Below are positions 55,453-63,984 of a stretch of DNA of 64,000 bases, piece by piece; position 1 is the first letter of the stretch; each line of letters begins with the position of its first letter. The notes beneath the pieces were generated by a model, which was given only the letters and a program-made list of their open reading frames with translations, was not told where the DNA came from and searched no databases. The stretch covers positions 26,259 to 90,258 of the forward strand of contig LGYU01000021.1 in the NCBI GenBank assembly GCA_001302245.1, given 5' to 3'. The DNA is from Chitinophagaceae bacterium PMP191F (GTDB lineage: Bacteria; Bacteroidota; Bacteroidia; Chitinophagales; Chitinophagaceae). A program made the translations under genes and the position numbers.

Positions 55453-55819
55453 AAGCGTTAATTTCTGCAGACTTAATTGCAGGCAATCGTATCTGCCATT
55501 TGTTCCAGAACAGTATGGTAATGACAACATAGATACCTGCCAGCAGGTATCGTGACAATACAGAAAATGATGCTAAACCAGCTATAGCCTTAACGTCTCT
55601 GCAGGTTCCCGTTGGTTTTGCGGATATAACCAAACCATGCAGAGGTATGTACGAGGGATTTGAATTACAATACTTTAAGATAGGGAAATTCTTTTAATAA
55701 ATGAAATCGGGTTATTAACCTTTTATGAACAGTAGCTTTATAAAATAACAATGCAGACAAGAACCATTTGTGTTTTTGCCTGCATTGTATACTGCAATGA
55801 GTATGTGAAAATAAGTTTG
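55453..55819. other. 367-base intergenic region
   Basis: It lies between the porin start and the stop of the DUF6265-like gene, both minus strand. It carries the hairpin at 55748-55788. A 127-codon minus-strand frame (55250-55633) is a shadow of the porin and its leader. No exact promoter match for the porin was found. Confidence 0.5.
55748..55788 (-). terminator. Long-loop hairpin after the DUF6265-like gene
   Basis: ACAATGCAG (55748-55756) pairs with CTGCATTGT (55780-55788); AT-rich DNA follows on the minus strand. Confidence 0.45.
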
Positions 55820-56308
55820 TTATTTCTCTGCTACTCTTCCCATGGGGAATTGTTGTGCACGTTCCTGTCCGTTGCGGACACCTGATATCACTGCTACCAG
55901 TGAATCGTTGGTAATAAGTGTGTAGGTGATTTTTTGCGGGAAATCGTGTGCCGGGTTTTCAAATACCAGTTGGTTGGCAGATGCTGAAGTGAGTGTAAAG
56001 GTTACAGGTTGACCATTGTTCTGGTTCTTTACAACAGGAATGTAATACAAACGGCCTTTTCGTTCTTCCAGTGTAAGTGTTTCGGAAGAAAGTGTGTCTG
56101 TTCCTCTTACAAATGCACTTTTGCCGGTGTAAGTAGAATCATCTTTTTTTTGCCATGATTCAGTAAGGGTACCGCGGGATGTTTTGTTCTGCCAGTTTCC
56201 CAGCAGCCATGCAGCTTTTTCAATGTTGATAGACGGACGCATAGCTGTTAATCCTATTATTGCCGTAATGATAGCTGCTGATGCAATGCCTGCTGTGCTG
56301 TATCTCAT
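55820..56308 (-). CDS. DUF6265-like secreted protein
   Basis: 162 residues from the ATG at 56308 (MRYSTAGIASAAIITAIIG, a signal or anchor); the frame opens 13 codons earlier. The mature part is a single beta-barrel-like domain: AAWLLGNWQNKTSRGTLTES, then WQKKDDSTYTGKSAFV, ERKGRLYYIPVVKNQN and FENPAHDFPQKITYTL. This pattern matches a family of lipocalin-like domains (DUF6265, from memory). The function is unknown. The AraC gene is 71 bases upstream on the same strand. Confidence 0.8.
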   Translation of the reverse strand: MRYSTAGIASAAIITAIIGLTAMRPSINIEKAAWLLGNWQNKTSRGTLTESWQKKDDSTYTGKSAFVRGTDTLSSETLTLEERKGRLYYIPVVKNQNNGQPVTFTLTSASANQLVFENPAHDFPQKITYTLITNDSLVAVISGVRNGQERAQQFPMGRVAEK

Positions 56309-56379
56309 AAATTGTGTATTTATCGTTTGATGGCAAAATTGCAGCAAATGCCATTTCAGGAATTGTAAAAATGCGACTT

Positions 56380-57198
56380 CTATATTTCACCGCTGAGGTA
56401 CCTGGCCAGTTGCCAGTTGTCTGAAAAATATTGTCTGGGATTGAAACCGGTAAATGCCCGGAAATCCCTGATAAAATGTGCCTGGTCGTAAAAGCCGCTT
56501 TCGTGTGCAATGCCTGTCAGGTTGCGGTATGTACCGGTGCTGATCAGATGCAGTACATGTTGAAAACGGGTAATGCGTGCCAGTAATTTAGGGCTCAAGC
56601 CAACACCGGCAATAAACTGCCGTTCCAGGTGCCGCCGGCCGATATTGCATGTGGCAGCCAACTGATCAATATTTACATTACCATGATGCCGTGCAATATG
56701 GTGCACACAATATTCAATGGCCGGATGATACGATGGCATACCGACCAGTTTTTTGAGCAAAAAAGTTTCCAGTATGGCTATGCGCTCGTTGTGCGTAGAA
56801 GCATTGAGTATGTTGTCTTCCAGTATTTCTCCGGCAGCACCCCAGTAATTGCGGACACTGGTATATATATCCGTCACTTCTTCCAGGCTGAATGCTGTAA
56901 AAGGCGCCAGTCCGCCGGGATGAAAACGTACACTGAAGATGCCGGTTCTACCGGTTGCCTCGATGTCCATAAAAGAAGTGAGCTGGCCATGTATAAAGCT
57001 GCGGGGCTGCACACCGGCTGTATCTTCTGTATGATATTTTTTATACAGGTCGCCATAATGAAAAACCAGTTCCATGCAACCGTCCGGAAAGATCCTGTCC
57101 TTTGAAGCAGCAGTAGATACTCCGGTACTTTCCAGGCTCCAGTAACAGCGAATGTATTTCGCCAGTGCCGGTGATGGTAAATATTGCTGATAGATCAT
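56380..57198 (-). CDS. AraC-family regulator with DUF6597-like N-terminal domain
   Basis: 272 residues from the ATG at 57198 (MIYQQYLPSPALAKYIRCYW); the frame opens 14 codons earlier, upstream of the promoter box. The N-terminal domain has the typical YIRCYWSLES and KDRIFPDGCMELVFHYGD motifs. The C-terminal half holds the AraC DNA-binding domain (VNIDQLAATCNIGRRHLERQ; LTGIAHESGFYDQAHFIRDF and RAFTGFNPRQYFSDN). It probably controls itself and perhaps the DUF6265-like gene behind it. Confidence 0.9.
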   Translation of the reverse strand: MIYQQYLPSPALAKYIRCYWSLESTGVSTAASKDRIFPDGCMELVFHYGDLYKKYHTEDTAGVQPRSFIHGQLTSFMDIEATGRTGIFSVRFHPGGLAPFTAFSLEEVTDIYTSVRNYWGAAGEILEDNILNASTHNERIAILETFLLKKLVGMPSYHPAIEYCVHHIARHHGNVNIDQLAATCNIGRRHLERQFIAGVGLSPKLLARITRFQHVLHLISTGTYRNLTGIAHESGFYDQAHFIRDFRAFTGFNPRQYFSDNWQLARYLSGEI

Positions 57199-57214
57199 GG
57201 TATGGGGATTGTGC

Positions 57215-57222
57215 CAAAGATA
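57215..57222 (-). promoter_or_regulatory. -7 box for the AraC gene
   Basis: On the minus strand TATCTTTG, an exact TAnnTTTG match, 16 bases before the ATG at 57198. The nearest TTG (57238-57240) leaves only 15 bases. Confidence 0.45.
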
Positions 57223-57251
57223 ATTTTTTTCACCCAGCAACCGTATTATGA

Positions 57252-57289
57252 AAAAGACACGGCCTCCTTTGATAAGGAGGCCGTCTTTG
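57252..57289. terminator. Hairpin terminator downstream of the RND adaptor gene
   Basis: GGCCTCCTT pairs with AAGGAGGCC around TGAT, and AAAGAC with GTCTTT further out. Confidence 0.7.
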
Positions 57290-57301
57290 CGGATACAGAA
57301 G

Positions 57302-58393
57302 CTATTTTATTTTGGTGCCTTCCTTGATCTCATCGGTAGCGTGCAGTACAATTTCATCGTCCGCGTGTACATTGCCAAATATCTCTGTAAAATTATTGGC
57401 GCTTAACCCTTCTTTAATGTCAGTGATCACCGCATTACCATCTTTTACAACGATCACATACTGTCTTTCTGTTGATCGTACAATTGCGCTATTGGGCACC
57501 AGCAATGAACTGGCATTGGACAACAACGGGATCTTTACTTCAGCATACATACCGGGTTTTAACTGTTGTGTTGTATTGTTCACATCAATTTCAATGGCTT
57601 CCGAACGCAGACTGCTCAATGCATTGGCCGAGCGACTGATCATTGCTTTGTTTTCTTTACCGGGTATTGAGTTAAAAGTAAAATGCACCGGGCTTTTCAG
57701 GTCAACCTTGTCTACATATACTTCGGGAATAAATACTTCCAGCCTCAGTTTCTGCAGGTATTGCAATACCAGCAATGGCTGGTCATTGGCTTTGCTGCCA
57801 GGGCCTACCAATGCGCCAGCCGATACATTACGCTGTGTAATAATACCATCAAACGGAGCGGTTACTGTCAGGTAGCTTTTGATATTATTGATAGAAGCCA
57901 CATTCGATTTTTCAGACATCACCATGGCTTCATCGGCTTTCATGCGCGACAAAGCATTGTCAAGATCAAGCGGAGCAACAGCGCCTTCTTCTTTGGCCGC
58001 TTCTTTTAAACGACCGTATTTTTCTTTGCTGGCTACTGCATTTTCCTGTGCCTGCATATATTTTGACATAGCTGCCTGCGCCTGCGATTCAATTTCCGGT
58101 GCCTCCAGTGTCAGTAATACCTGTCCTTTACGGATAATGCTGCCCCTGTCTACCGGCACCTGTTGTACAAAGCCATTTACCCTGGCATAGATATTCACTT
58201 CTTCAAACGGCCGCAGTTGTCCCGGCAGTTTTACATATCCTGAAAGTGGTTTTTCCACTACCTGGCCAATTTCATACTTACTGGTGGTTTTGGTTGAAGT
58301 ACTTTTACCGGTCATATCCACCGGTTTCTGTCGTTCGGTACAGGCAGCAAACGAAAGCACAATGAACAATAATAATATGCTGTTATATTTCAT
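57302..58393 (-). CDS. RND efflux adaptor lipoprotein (second system)
   Basis: 363 residues. Lipobox Cys18 (FAAC). It has the membrane fusion protein order: lipoyl half 1 (NIYARVNGFVQQVPVDRGS), helical hairpin (about 105-170), lipoyl half 2 (VTAPFDGIITQRNVSAGALV), beta-barrel and membrane-proximal domains (VLHATDEIKEGTKIK at the end). It is the last gene of the operon; the pump stop is only 11 bases upstream. It joins the pump at 58405-61635 to the TolC-like channel at 61643-63034. Confidence 0.93.
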   Translation of the reverse strand: MKYNSILLLFIVLSFAACTERQKPVDMTGKSTSTKTTSKYEIGQVVEKPLSGYVKLPGQLRPFEEVNIYARVNGFVQQVPVDRGSIIRKGQVLLTLEAPEIESQAQAAMSKYMQAQENAVASKEKYGRLKEAAKEEGAVAPLDLDNALSRMKADEAMVMSEKSNVASINNIKSYLTVTAPFDGIITQRNVSAGALVGPGSKANDQPLLVLQYLQKLRLEVFIPEVYVDKVDLKSPVHFTFNSIPGKENKAMISRSANALSSLRSEAIEIDVNNTTQQLKPGMYAEVKIPLLSNASSLLVPNSAIVRSTERQYVIVVKDGNAVITDIKEGLSANNFTEIFGNVHADDEIVLHATDEIKEGTKIK

Positions 58394-58404
58394 GATATTA
58401 TCTT

Positions 58405-61400
58405 TTAAGCGTTGTCAGAATGATTGTTTTGTGGCATTAGTGAGGGCGACTTGTAGCCTGAACTTTTTTGTACCCATGCAAAAACCTGTGGTAATACAAA
58501 CAATGCAGCAAGGGTAGAAGCCGCAAGCCCGCCGATGACAGCACGTCCCAGTGGGGCCGATTGTTCACCTGCCTCACCCATGCCTGATGCCATAGGTATC
58601 ATACCTGCTATCATAGCAAGACTGGTCATTAAGATAGGACGCAAACGGATGGATGCGCTGGTAATGGCTGCCTGGGTAGCATCTGCATAAGCCAGTCGCA
58701 GTTTTTCTGCATTGGTCACGATCAGGATGGCATTGGCTACTGATACACCTGTAGACATGATCATACCCATGTACGATTGCAGGTTTAGGGTGGAACCGGT
58801 AAGCAATAATGCAGCGAGTGAACCTGCAATAACAGCAGGTACCGTTGACAACACCGTTAATGATAACCTGAACGACTGATAATTGGCTGCCAGCAACAGG
58901 AAGATCACCAGGATGGCAAACAACAGGCCGCTTTGTAAACCTGATAAGGTTTCTTCCAGCAGGTTCGACATGCCTCTTATTTCTGTTACCAACCCTTTGG
59001 GTGGCGTGCCTACCGATCTTAATGCCTGCTGCACTGCGGCTGTGGCTGTGCCCAGGTCTTTTTTATAAATATTGGCACTGACGGTTAAAAAACGCCGTGG
59101 CCCTGAACGGTCGTATTCACCCGGTACATAGTCAGTAGTGAATGAAGCGATATCTCCCAGTACAGGGCTGTTCTGACCTTTTACCAATGGGATCTCTTTC
59201 AGTTCATCCATAGTGTTCATTACGTATTCCGGTATCTGCACCTGGATCTGGTAGGTGTAGGCTTTGTCTTCATCCAGCCACTGATTTTTTTCTGTAAAGC
59301 GACTGGAAGATGTACTGGCTGTTACTGAACGTGCAATGTCCTGTACATTCAATCCCAACTGAGCTGCTTTCAACCTGTCGATGGTAATGGACACTACCGG
59401 GAATTTTAATGGTTGTGCAATCTGTACATCACGCAGATAAGGTATTTTTTTTAACGAGTCTGTTACTGCGTTGGCAAAGGTTTCAATCTGCTTCATGTCT
59501 TTTCCTGCCACACGTATTTCGATAGGTGTAGAGGCGCCCTGGCTCATGATCTTTTCTGTCATGTCAATAGGTTCAAAGCTTAACCGCAGTTCAGGCAATG
59601 TATACCTGATATTGTTGCGCAATGCATCTTTCAGTTCATCCATATTTACTTTGTAGTCTTCATCCAGGTTTACCTGCAATACAGCTTCATGTGTACCGGT
59701 ATTGAAAATGTACAGGTTGCTGGAACCATAGCTGCTTGGTATTAAACCTACATAGGCAGAACTGATAGCTACATGGTGATTGACGGTAGTGTCGATGATC
59801 TGCAATACTTTCCGCAACTTCTCCTCGGTACGTTCCAGCCTGGTGCCATCAGGTTCTTTGATGCGTAACTGGAACTGGCCGTTATTGGTTTTGGGCATCA
59901 TGTCTTTACCGATAATGGCAAACCCAGCGGCCACCAGCGCAAAAACAATCACCAGGTAAGAGATCACCATCAGTTTTTTGCGGGGCATGCGTTGCTGCAA
60001 TATTTTCATATAGCGCAGTTTTATCCGCTCAAACAGATCGTTTTTTTCCGGTGCTGATTTTTCTGCATCCAGGTGCGCTGTCACCTGTTCTTTTTCAGCA
60101 TCATTCAGTGCTTCACCTGCGTGTGCATGAATGCCTCCATGATGATAATGCTGGTATCGTTCGGCCTTGATCATCCAGTTGGAAAGGATGGGGACCAGTG
60201 TTTGTGCTGCGATGTACGATACGATCATGGTAAGACCGATGGATAATGAAAGCGGCAGGAACATGGCTTTCGGAACGCCGGTCATCAGGAAAGAAGGTGC
60301 AAATACAGCCAGGATACATAACAGGATCAGCAACAAGGGAAATGCAATCTCTTCGCAGGCATCCAGTACGGCCTGTCGTTTGTCCTTTCCCATTTCCAGG
60401 TGCTGGTGTATGTTTTCAATGGTTACTGTTGCCTGGTCTACCAGGATACCAATGGCAAGGGCCAGACCACTCAGTGTCATGATATTGATGGTTTGTCCAA
60501 ACATACTCAGCAGTAATACACCGATCAGGATTGACACGGGGATGGTGATCACTACAATAAGACTGCTACGCAGATCACGCAGGAACAGCAATACCATTAA
60601 GCCTGTCAGCAATGCACCCAGTGCACCTTCTGTTACCAGGCTTTTTACGGCATTGACCACAAACACAGACTGATCAAACTCGTAGGAAACTGTTACGTCA
60701 TCAGGCAACAGGCTTTGTATTTCCGGTATTTTCTTTTTAAGGTTCTGTACTACTTCCCAGGTAGAAGCATCGGCTGTTTTTACTACCGGTATATACACGG
60801 ATCTTTTACCGTTGATCAGTGCATAATCCACTGTAATGTCTGTAGCATCGGCCACTCTTGCCACATCTTTTACCAGTACCGGCACACCGTTTTTAGTGAT
60901 CACGGGAATGTCGCCGAATTCATCCACCTGTTTTACCAGTGTATTGATGGTAGTAAGATACATGGTATTGTCCAGCCGCAGGTTGCCCGATGGAGCCATT
61001 ACATTGAACTTTGCCAGCGCGGCCACTACTTCATCGGCGGTAAGATTATAACTGCGTAGTTTATTGGGGTCTATATTTACGGTAATAGCGCGTGAGTTGG
61101 CACCAAAGGGCGGGGGAGCGGAGAGTCCCGGTACTGTGGCAAACATTGGCCGTACACGTGTAGCTGCCAGATCATAGATTTCTTTCAGCGTTCTTTTTTC
61201 TCCGGCAATTACCAACTGACCTACCGGCAACGAAGATGCATCAAAACGAATTACCTGTGGCGGTAAAGCACCGGGTGGAAAGAATTTCATAGCCCTGTTC
61301 ACCTGCAATGCTACCTGTGCCGATGCTTCGGCCATATTGGTCTTTTCGTAAAAACTGAGTTTCAGGATGGTTAAACCCTGTATATTTTTGGCACTGATAT

Positions 61401-61635
61401 TTTTGATCCCGTTCACATACAGGAACTGGTCCTGCAAACGGGTGGAAAAGAAACCTTCCATCTGTTGTGCCGACATACCTCCATACGATTCAATAACATA
61501 AATGGTAGGCAGGTTCAACTGGGGAAAAATATCAATGGGGATCTTTATAATGGTAAGGACTGAAAACAGCAATATGCTCAATGTAATCACCACAGTTGCA
61601 ATGGGCTTTTTCAGTGCAGTTGTAACCAACGACAT
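58405..61635 (-). CDS. RND efflux pump with altered proton-relay residues
   Basis: 1076 residues, full-length: 12 membrane helices, two large periplasmic loops, N-terminus LKKPIATVVITLSILLFSVL. In AcrB the relay is Asp407-Asp408 in TM4 and Lys940 in TM10. Here TM4 reads AIGILVDQATVTIENI (Asp400, Gln401 in place of the second Asp) and TM10 reads STGVSVANAILIVTNAE with Ala967 in place of Lys. A His-rich stretch (YQHYHHGGIHAHAGEA) lies in the cytosolic loop between the halves. It resembles HAE1-type rather than metal pumps. The substrate is unknown; the energy source may differ from AcrB. Confidence 0.92.
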   Translation of the reverse strand: MSLVTTALKKPIATVVITLSILLFSVLTIIKIPIDIFPQLNLPTIYVIESYGGMSAQQMEGFFSTRLQDQFLYVNGIKNISAKNIQGLTILKLSFYEKTNMAEASAQVALQVNRAMKFFPPGALPPQVIRFDASSLPVGQLVIAGEKRTLKEIYDLAATRVRPMFATVPGLSAPPPFGANSRAITVNIDPNKLRSYNLTADEVVAALAKFNVMAPSGNLRLDNTMYLTTINTLVKQVDEFGDIPVITKNGVPVLVKDVARVADATDITVDYALINGKRSVYIPVVKTADASTWEVVQNLKKKIPEIQSLLPDDVTVSYEFDQSVFVVNAVKSLVTEGALGALLTGLMVLLFLRDLRSSLIVVITIPVSILIGVLLLSMFGQTINIMTLSGLALAIGILVDQATVTIENIHQHLEMGKDKRQAVLDACEEIAFPLLLILLCILAVFAPSFLMTGVPKAMFLPLSLSIGLTMIVSYIAAQTLVPILSNWMIKAERYQHYHHGGIHAHAGEALNDAEKEQVTAHLDAEKSAPEKNDLFERIKLRYMKILQQRMPRKKLMVISYLVIVFALVAAGFAIIGKDMMPKTNNGQFQLRIKEPDGTRLERTEEKLRKVLQIIDTTVNHHVAISSAYVGLIPSSYGSSNLYIFNTGTHEAVLQVNLDEDYKVNMDELKDALRNNIRYTLPELRLSFEPIDMTEKIMSQGASTPIEIRVAGKDMKQIETFANAVTDSLKKIPYLRDVQIAQPLKFPVVSITIDRLKAAQLGLNVQDIARSVTASTSSSRFTEKNQWLDEDKAYTYQIQVQIPEYVMNTMDELKEIPLVKGQNSPVLGDIASFTTDYVPGEYDRSGPRRFLTVSANIYKKDLGTATAAVQQALRSVGTPPKGLVTEIRGMSNLLEETLSGLQSGLLFAILVIFLLLAANYQSFRLSLTVLSTVPAVIAGSLAALLLTGSTLNLQSYMGMIMSTGVSVANAILIVTNAEKLRLAYADATQAAITSASIRLRPILMTSLAMIAGMIPMASGMGEAGEQSAPLGRAVIGGLAASTLAALFVLPQVFAWVQKSSGYKSPSLMPQNNHSDNA

Positions 61636-61642
61636 AGCCAGA

Positions 61643-63034
61643 TCATTTTAATAGGTTCAGAAGAGGAGTTACTTTATTTTCTGTAATAGCTTTCTGGAAC
61701 AGTGCTTTGCAGAAAATGTATTTGGCATTGGTGAAATCTGTTTCTGCGCGGTACAGTATACTCAGTGCAGCATTCAGTTCAACAATGTCTGTAAGCCCGT
61801 TTTTGTACAGTGATAATTTTTGCCGGTAAGCGGCCTGTGCTGCTGCCAACTGGTGAGGAATTTCATCCAGCCTTTCCAGCGCAGTACTTAATTCAGCCTC
61901 AGCCTGCGAGGTATTGACCGTAAGCAGTTGATGCTGTTCTGACAGTTTCTGTTGTGCATACCGTGTATTGGCCTTTTGTACATGGAGTTGCAGTTGTTTC
62001 TTTTTCAGATCAAACAGGTTGTAGGTAATGCCCACACCTACCAGGTAATTGGCGCGTTCAAAACCTATTCCTGACGGCAGGCTCCGGAACTCATCAGTGG
62101 CGCTAACGCTGGAACCACGTCCCCAGGCTGCTGCCTGTAATGAAACCTTTGGCAGGTAACTTTTTTTAACCAGCGTTTCCTTATCAAGGCTGTTCCGGTA
62201 CAATTGCCGGTAATACAGCATCAGCGGATGATTGGCGGTATCGGCTGTTTCCGAAACGGCACTGGTGTAATGTTGCAACAATGCCTGCTCCATGGTAGTA
62301 TCGGGAATGATCTGTTCTGGCGGAATATTACTGATGTACGAAAGCTGCAGTTGTGCCTGGCGCAACTGGTTGGCCAGTTCTATATAGGTCAGCCGTGCTT
62401 TGGATAGTTCCGCTTCTGCAATGCTGGTATCCACACCGGCTTTAACACCATTGGCAGCCAGCGAACGGATAGTGCGTTTGATCTCAGTATTGCGCAGTAT
62501 ATTCTGTGATTGTATGGATAACAGATCCTGTAAACGTACCAGTTGCAGGTAATTGTCAATAGTAAAGGCCTGGAGCTGGTAACGGGCACCTTCCATTCTT
62601 GATTGTTCTACCTGTACATCAGATGCAGCCACTTTCTGCTGCGCACTGTAGGCGCCAAAGTTGTACACTTCCCAGTCAAAGGAAGCAATGCCCACATCTG
62701 TAAGAATGGCGCTTGAATTTCCCTCTGCACGTACTTTTGAATTGGAAGGAACAATACCATACGAGAAATAGCCACCGGGCAGATTATTGTTGGTACCAAC
62801 ATTGGCCTGGTAATTGAACTTTAATGAAGGCAGCCAGTTGTAGCGGGTGGCTTCCAACTGGGCCTGTTTTACATTTACTGCAGCAGAGTCAGAAACAATG
62901 GAAGGGGCTGTTGCATTTACCTGTTGAAGCAGGGCTTGCAGGCTGACGGTAGACGCATGTTCCTGTGCATGAACACGCAATGCCATCATACAAAGCCAGC
63001 ACATACCTGCACAGGTTTGTTTGAAACGACGCAT
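61643..63034 (-). CDS. TolC-family outer-membrane channel (second RND system)
   Basis: 463 residues. The signal peptide ends near RVHAQ (23). Two helical repeats of the outer-membrane efflux family are present (YNWLPSLKFNYQANVGTNNN; NYLVGVGITYNLFDLKKKQL). It is the first gene of the operon, seven bases before the pump start. No promoter of the TAnnTTTG type was found directly upstream on this strand, although the 63122-63472 gene on the same strand lies 87 bases upstream and could share transcription. Confidence 0.92.
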   Translation of the reverse strand: MRRFKQTCAGMCWLCMMALRVHAQEHASTVSLQALLQQVNATAPSIVSDSAAVNVKQAQLEATRYNWLPSLKFNYQANVGTNNNLPGGYFSYGIVPSNSKVRAEGNSSAILTDVGIASFDWEVYNFGAYSAQQKVAASDVQVEQSRMEGARYQLQAFTIDNYLQLVRLQDLLSIQSQNILRNTEIKRTIRSLAANGVKAGVDTSIAEAELSKARLTYIELANQLRQAQLQLSYISNIPPEQIIPDTTMEQALLQHYTSAVSETADTANHPLMLYYRQLYRNSLDKETLVKKSYLPKVSLQAAAWGRGSSVSATDEFRSLPSGIGFERANYLVGVGITYNLFDLKKKQLQLHVQKANTRYAQQKLSEQHQLLTVNTSQAEAELSTALERLDEIPHQLAAAQAAYRQKLSLYKNGLTDIVELNAALSILYRAETDFTNAKYIFCKALFQKAITENKVTPLLNLLK

Positions 63035-63121
63035 ATATCATTATGAATAGTGTGGGAAAAATAACGTTATGCAACAGGTATTACTGCTGCATGTGTAAGT
63101 AGCATGAAAATGATAATGGTA

Positions 63122-63472
63122 TCAGATAGATAGCTTTCCGGACAACAGGTATACCTTCCGGTGTGGTGTGATGTAGAGGGGGATACTGGTGTAATGAAAA
63201 TCTGCAACAGTATGTATTGCGGTAGTGTTGAAAGAAGTAGTGCGAACAGGAGGTGTTTTCTTTGCCTGTGTAATGGTCCCGTACCTGGCTGTTAGTTCAG
63301 CATATTCGTCAAGATCCTGTTTTCTTTTTTTAAACAGTTTTTGAATATTCCTGAAACTGTCCTCGTCGTCCAGGCGAACGTCGGACAATGCCATGCCCAG
63401 GCTGGGTTTTATTAGTAATAATACCCCCAGCAAAGTAATCAGTAGAACTCTTACTTTTCCGGTGCCGACCAT
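63122..63472 (-). CDS. Small exported or anchored hypothetical protein
   Basis: 116 residues. A hydrophobic N-terminus (VRVLLITLLGVLLLIKPSLG) serves as signal or anchor; a charged helix follows (DDEDSFRNIQKLFKKRKQDL), and the end is TPHRKVYLLSGKLSI. I do not recognise it. A TACATTTG box sits four bases before the ATG, and the gene lies between the divergent ArsR gene and the RND operon on the same strand as the latter. Confidence 0.6.
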   Translation of the reverse strand: MVGTGKVRVLLITLLGVLLLIKPSLGMALSDVRLDDEDSFRNIQKLFKKRKQDLDEYAELTARYGTITQAKKTPPVRTTSFNTTAIHTVADFHYTSIPLYITPHRKVYLLSGKLSI

Positions 63473-63476
63473 ATTT

Positions 63477-63484
63477 CAAATGTA
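63477..63484 (-). promoter_or_regulatory. -7 box of the small exported protein gene
   Basis: On the minus strand TACATTTG, an exact TAnnTTTG match, four bases before the ATG at 63472. No TTG lies at the usual distance. Confidence 0.4.
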
Positions 63485-63596
63485 TAGCTTAATAGCGGGT
63501 AAATGCTACCGTGTATCAATATTTTGGTTAATAGGGTGTGAAAACCTGCGGGCGTCATCCTTTTGCCTGTAGTAGATCAGAGGGCAGGAAATAATA

Positions 63597-63632
63597 TTTG
63601 TTTCTAAATCTATTAATCGTAATATTGCGATT
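63597..63632 (+). promoter_or_regulatory. ArsR promoter and operator
   Basis: TTTG (63597-63600), 19 bases, TAATATTG (63620-63627, one mismatch). Over the -7 box lies the near-palindrome AATCGTAATATTGCGATT (63615-63632). ATG 63636 follows by three bases, so a bound repressor would block both initiation and the start codon. Confidence 0.65.
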
Positions 63633-63635
63633 GGT

Positions 63636-63965
63636 ATGGGACTTACAAAATCTGAAATATTTACCGATAAGCAGAATAAGCTGGCAAACATGATGAAGGC
63701 ACTGGCGCATCCTGCGCGTATCGCCATTATACAATACCTGCTAAAGGCAGAGGCCTGTATCTGTGGCGACCTGGTGAATGAACTGGGGTTGGCACAGTCA
63801 ACCATCAGTCAGCATCTGAAAGAATTGAAGAATGCGGGTCTTATCAAAGGGAATATTGAGGGCACCAGTGTTTGCTATTGTATTGATGTAAAGATATGGA
63901 ACCAGTACCGCGCTGCTTTTGATACTTTCTTTGTGAATTATGTTAACAGGGATGAATGCTGTTAG
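63636..63965 (+). CDS. ArsR/SmtB-family metalloregulator
   Basis: 109 residues, a winged helix. The recognition region is LVNELGLAQSTISQHLKELK. Cys41 and Cys43 (KAEACICGDLV) sit where the ArsR-type ELCVCDL site binds As(III) or another thiophilic metal; Cys80, Cys82 and a C-terminal Cys108-Cys109 pair add possible ligands. It is a repressor that leaves DNA when the metal binds. The operator over its promoter suggests autoregulation, and a second operator at 63985-64000 suggests a target gene just beyond the window. Confidence 0.93.
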   Translation: MGLTKSEIFTDKQNKLANMMKALAHPARIAIIQYLLKAEACICGDLVNELGLAQSTISQHLKELKNAGLIKGNIEGTSVCYCIDVKIWNQYRAAFDTFFVNYVNRDECC

Positions 63966-63984
63966 CATTTTTTTTGCCTTTATT

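Noticed and set aside
58405..58800. Frameshift or damage in the second RND pump
   Set aside because: The protein is full-length with all 12 membrane segments; the altered relay residues are substitutions, not errors.
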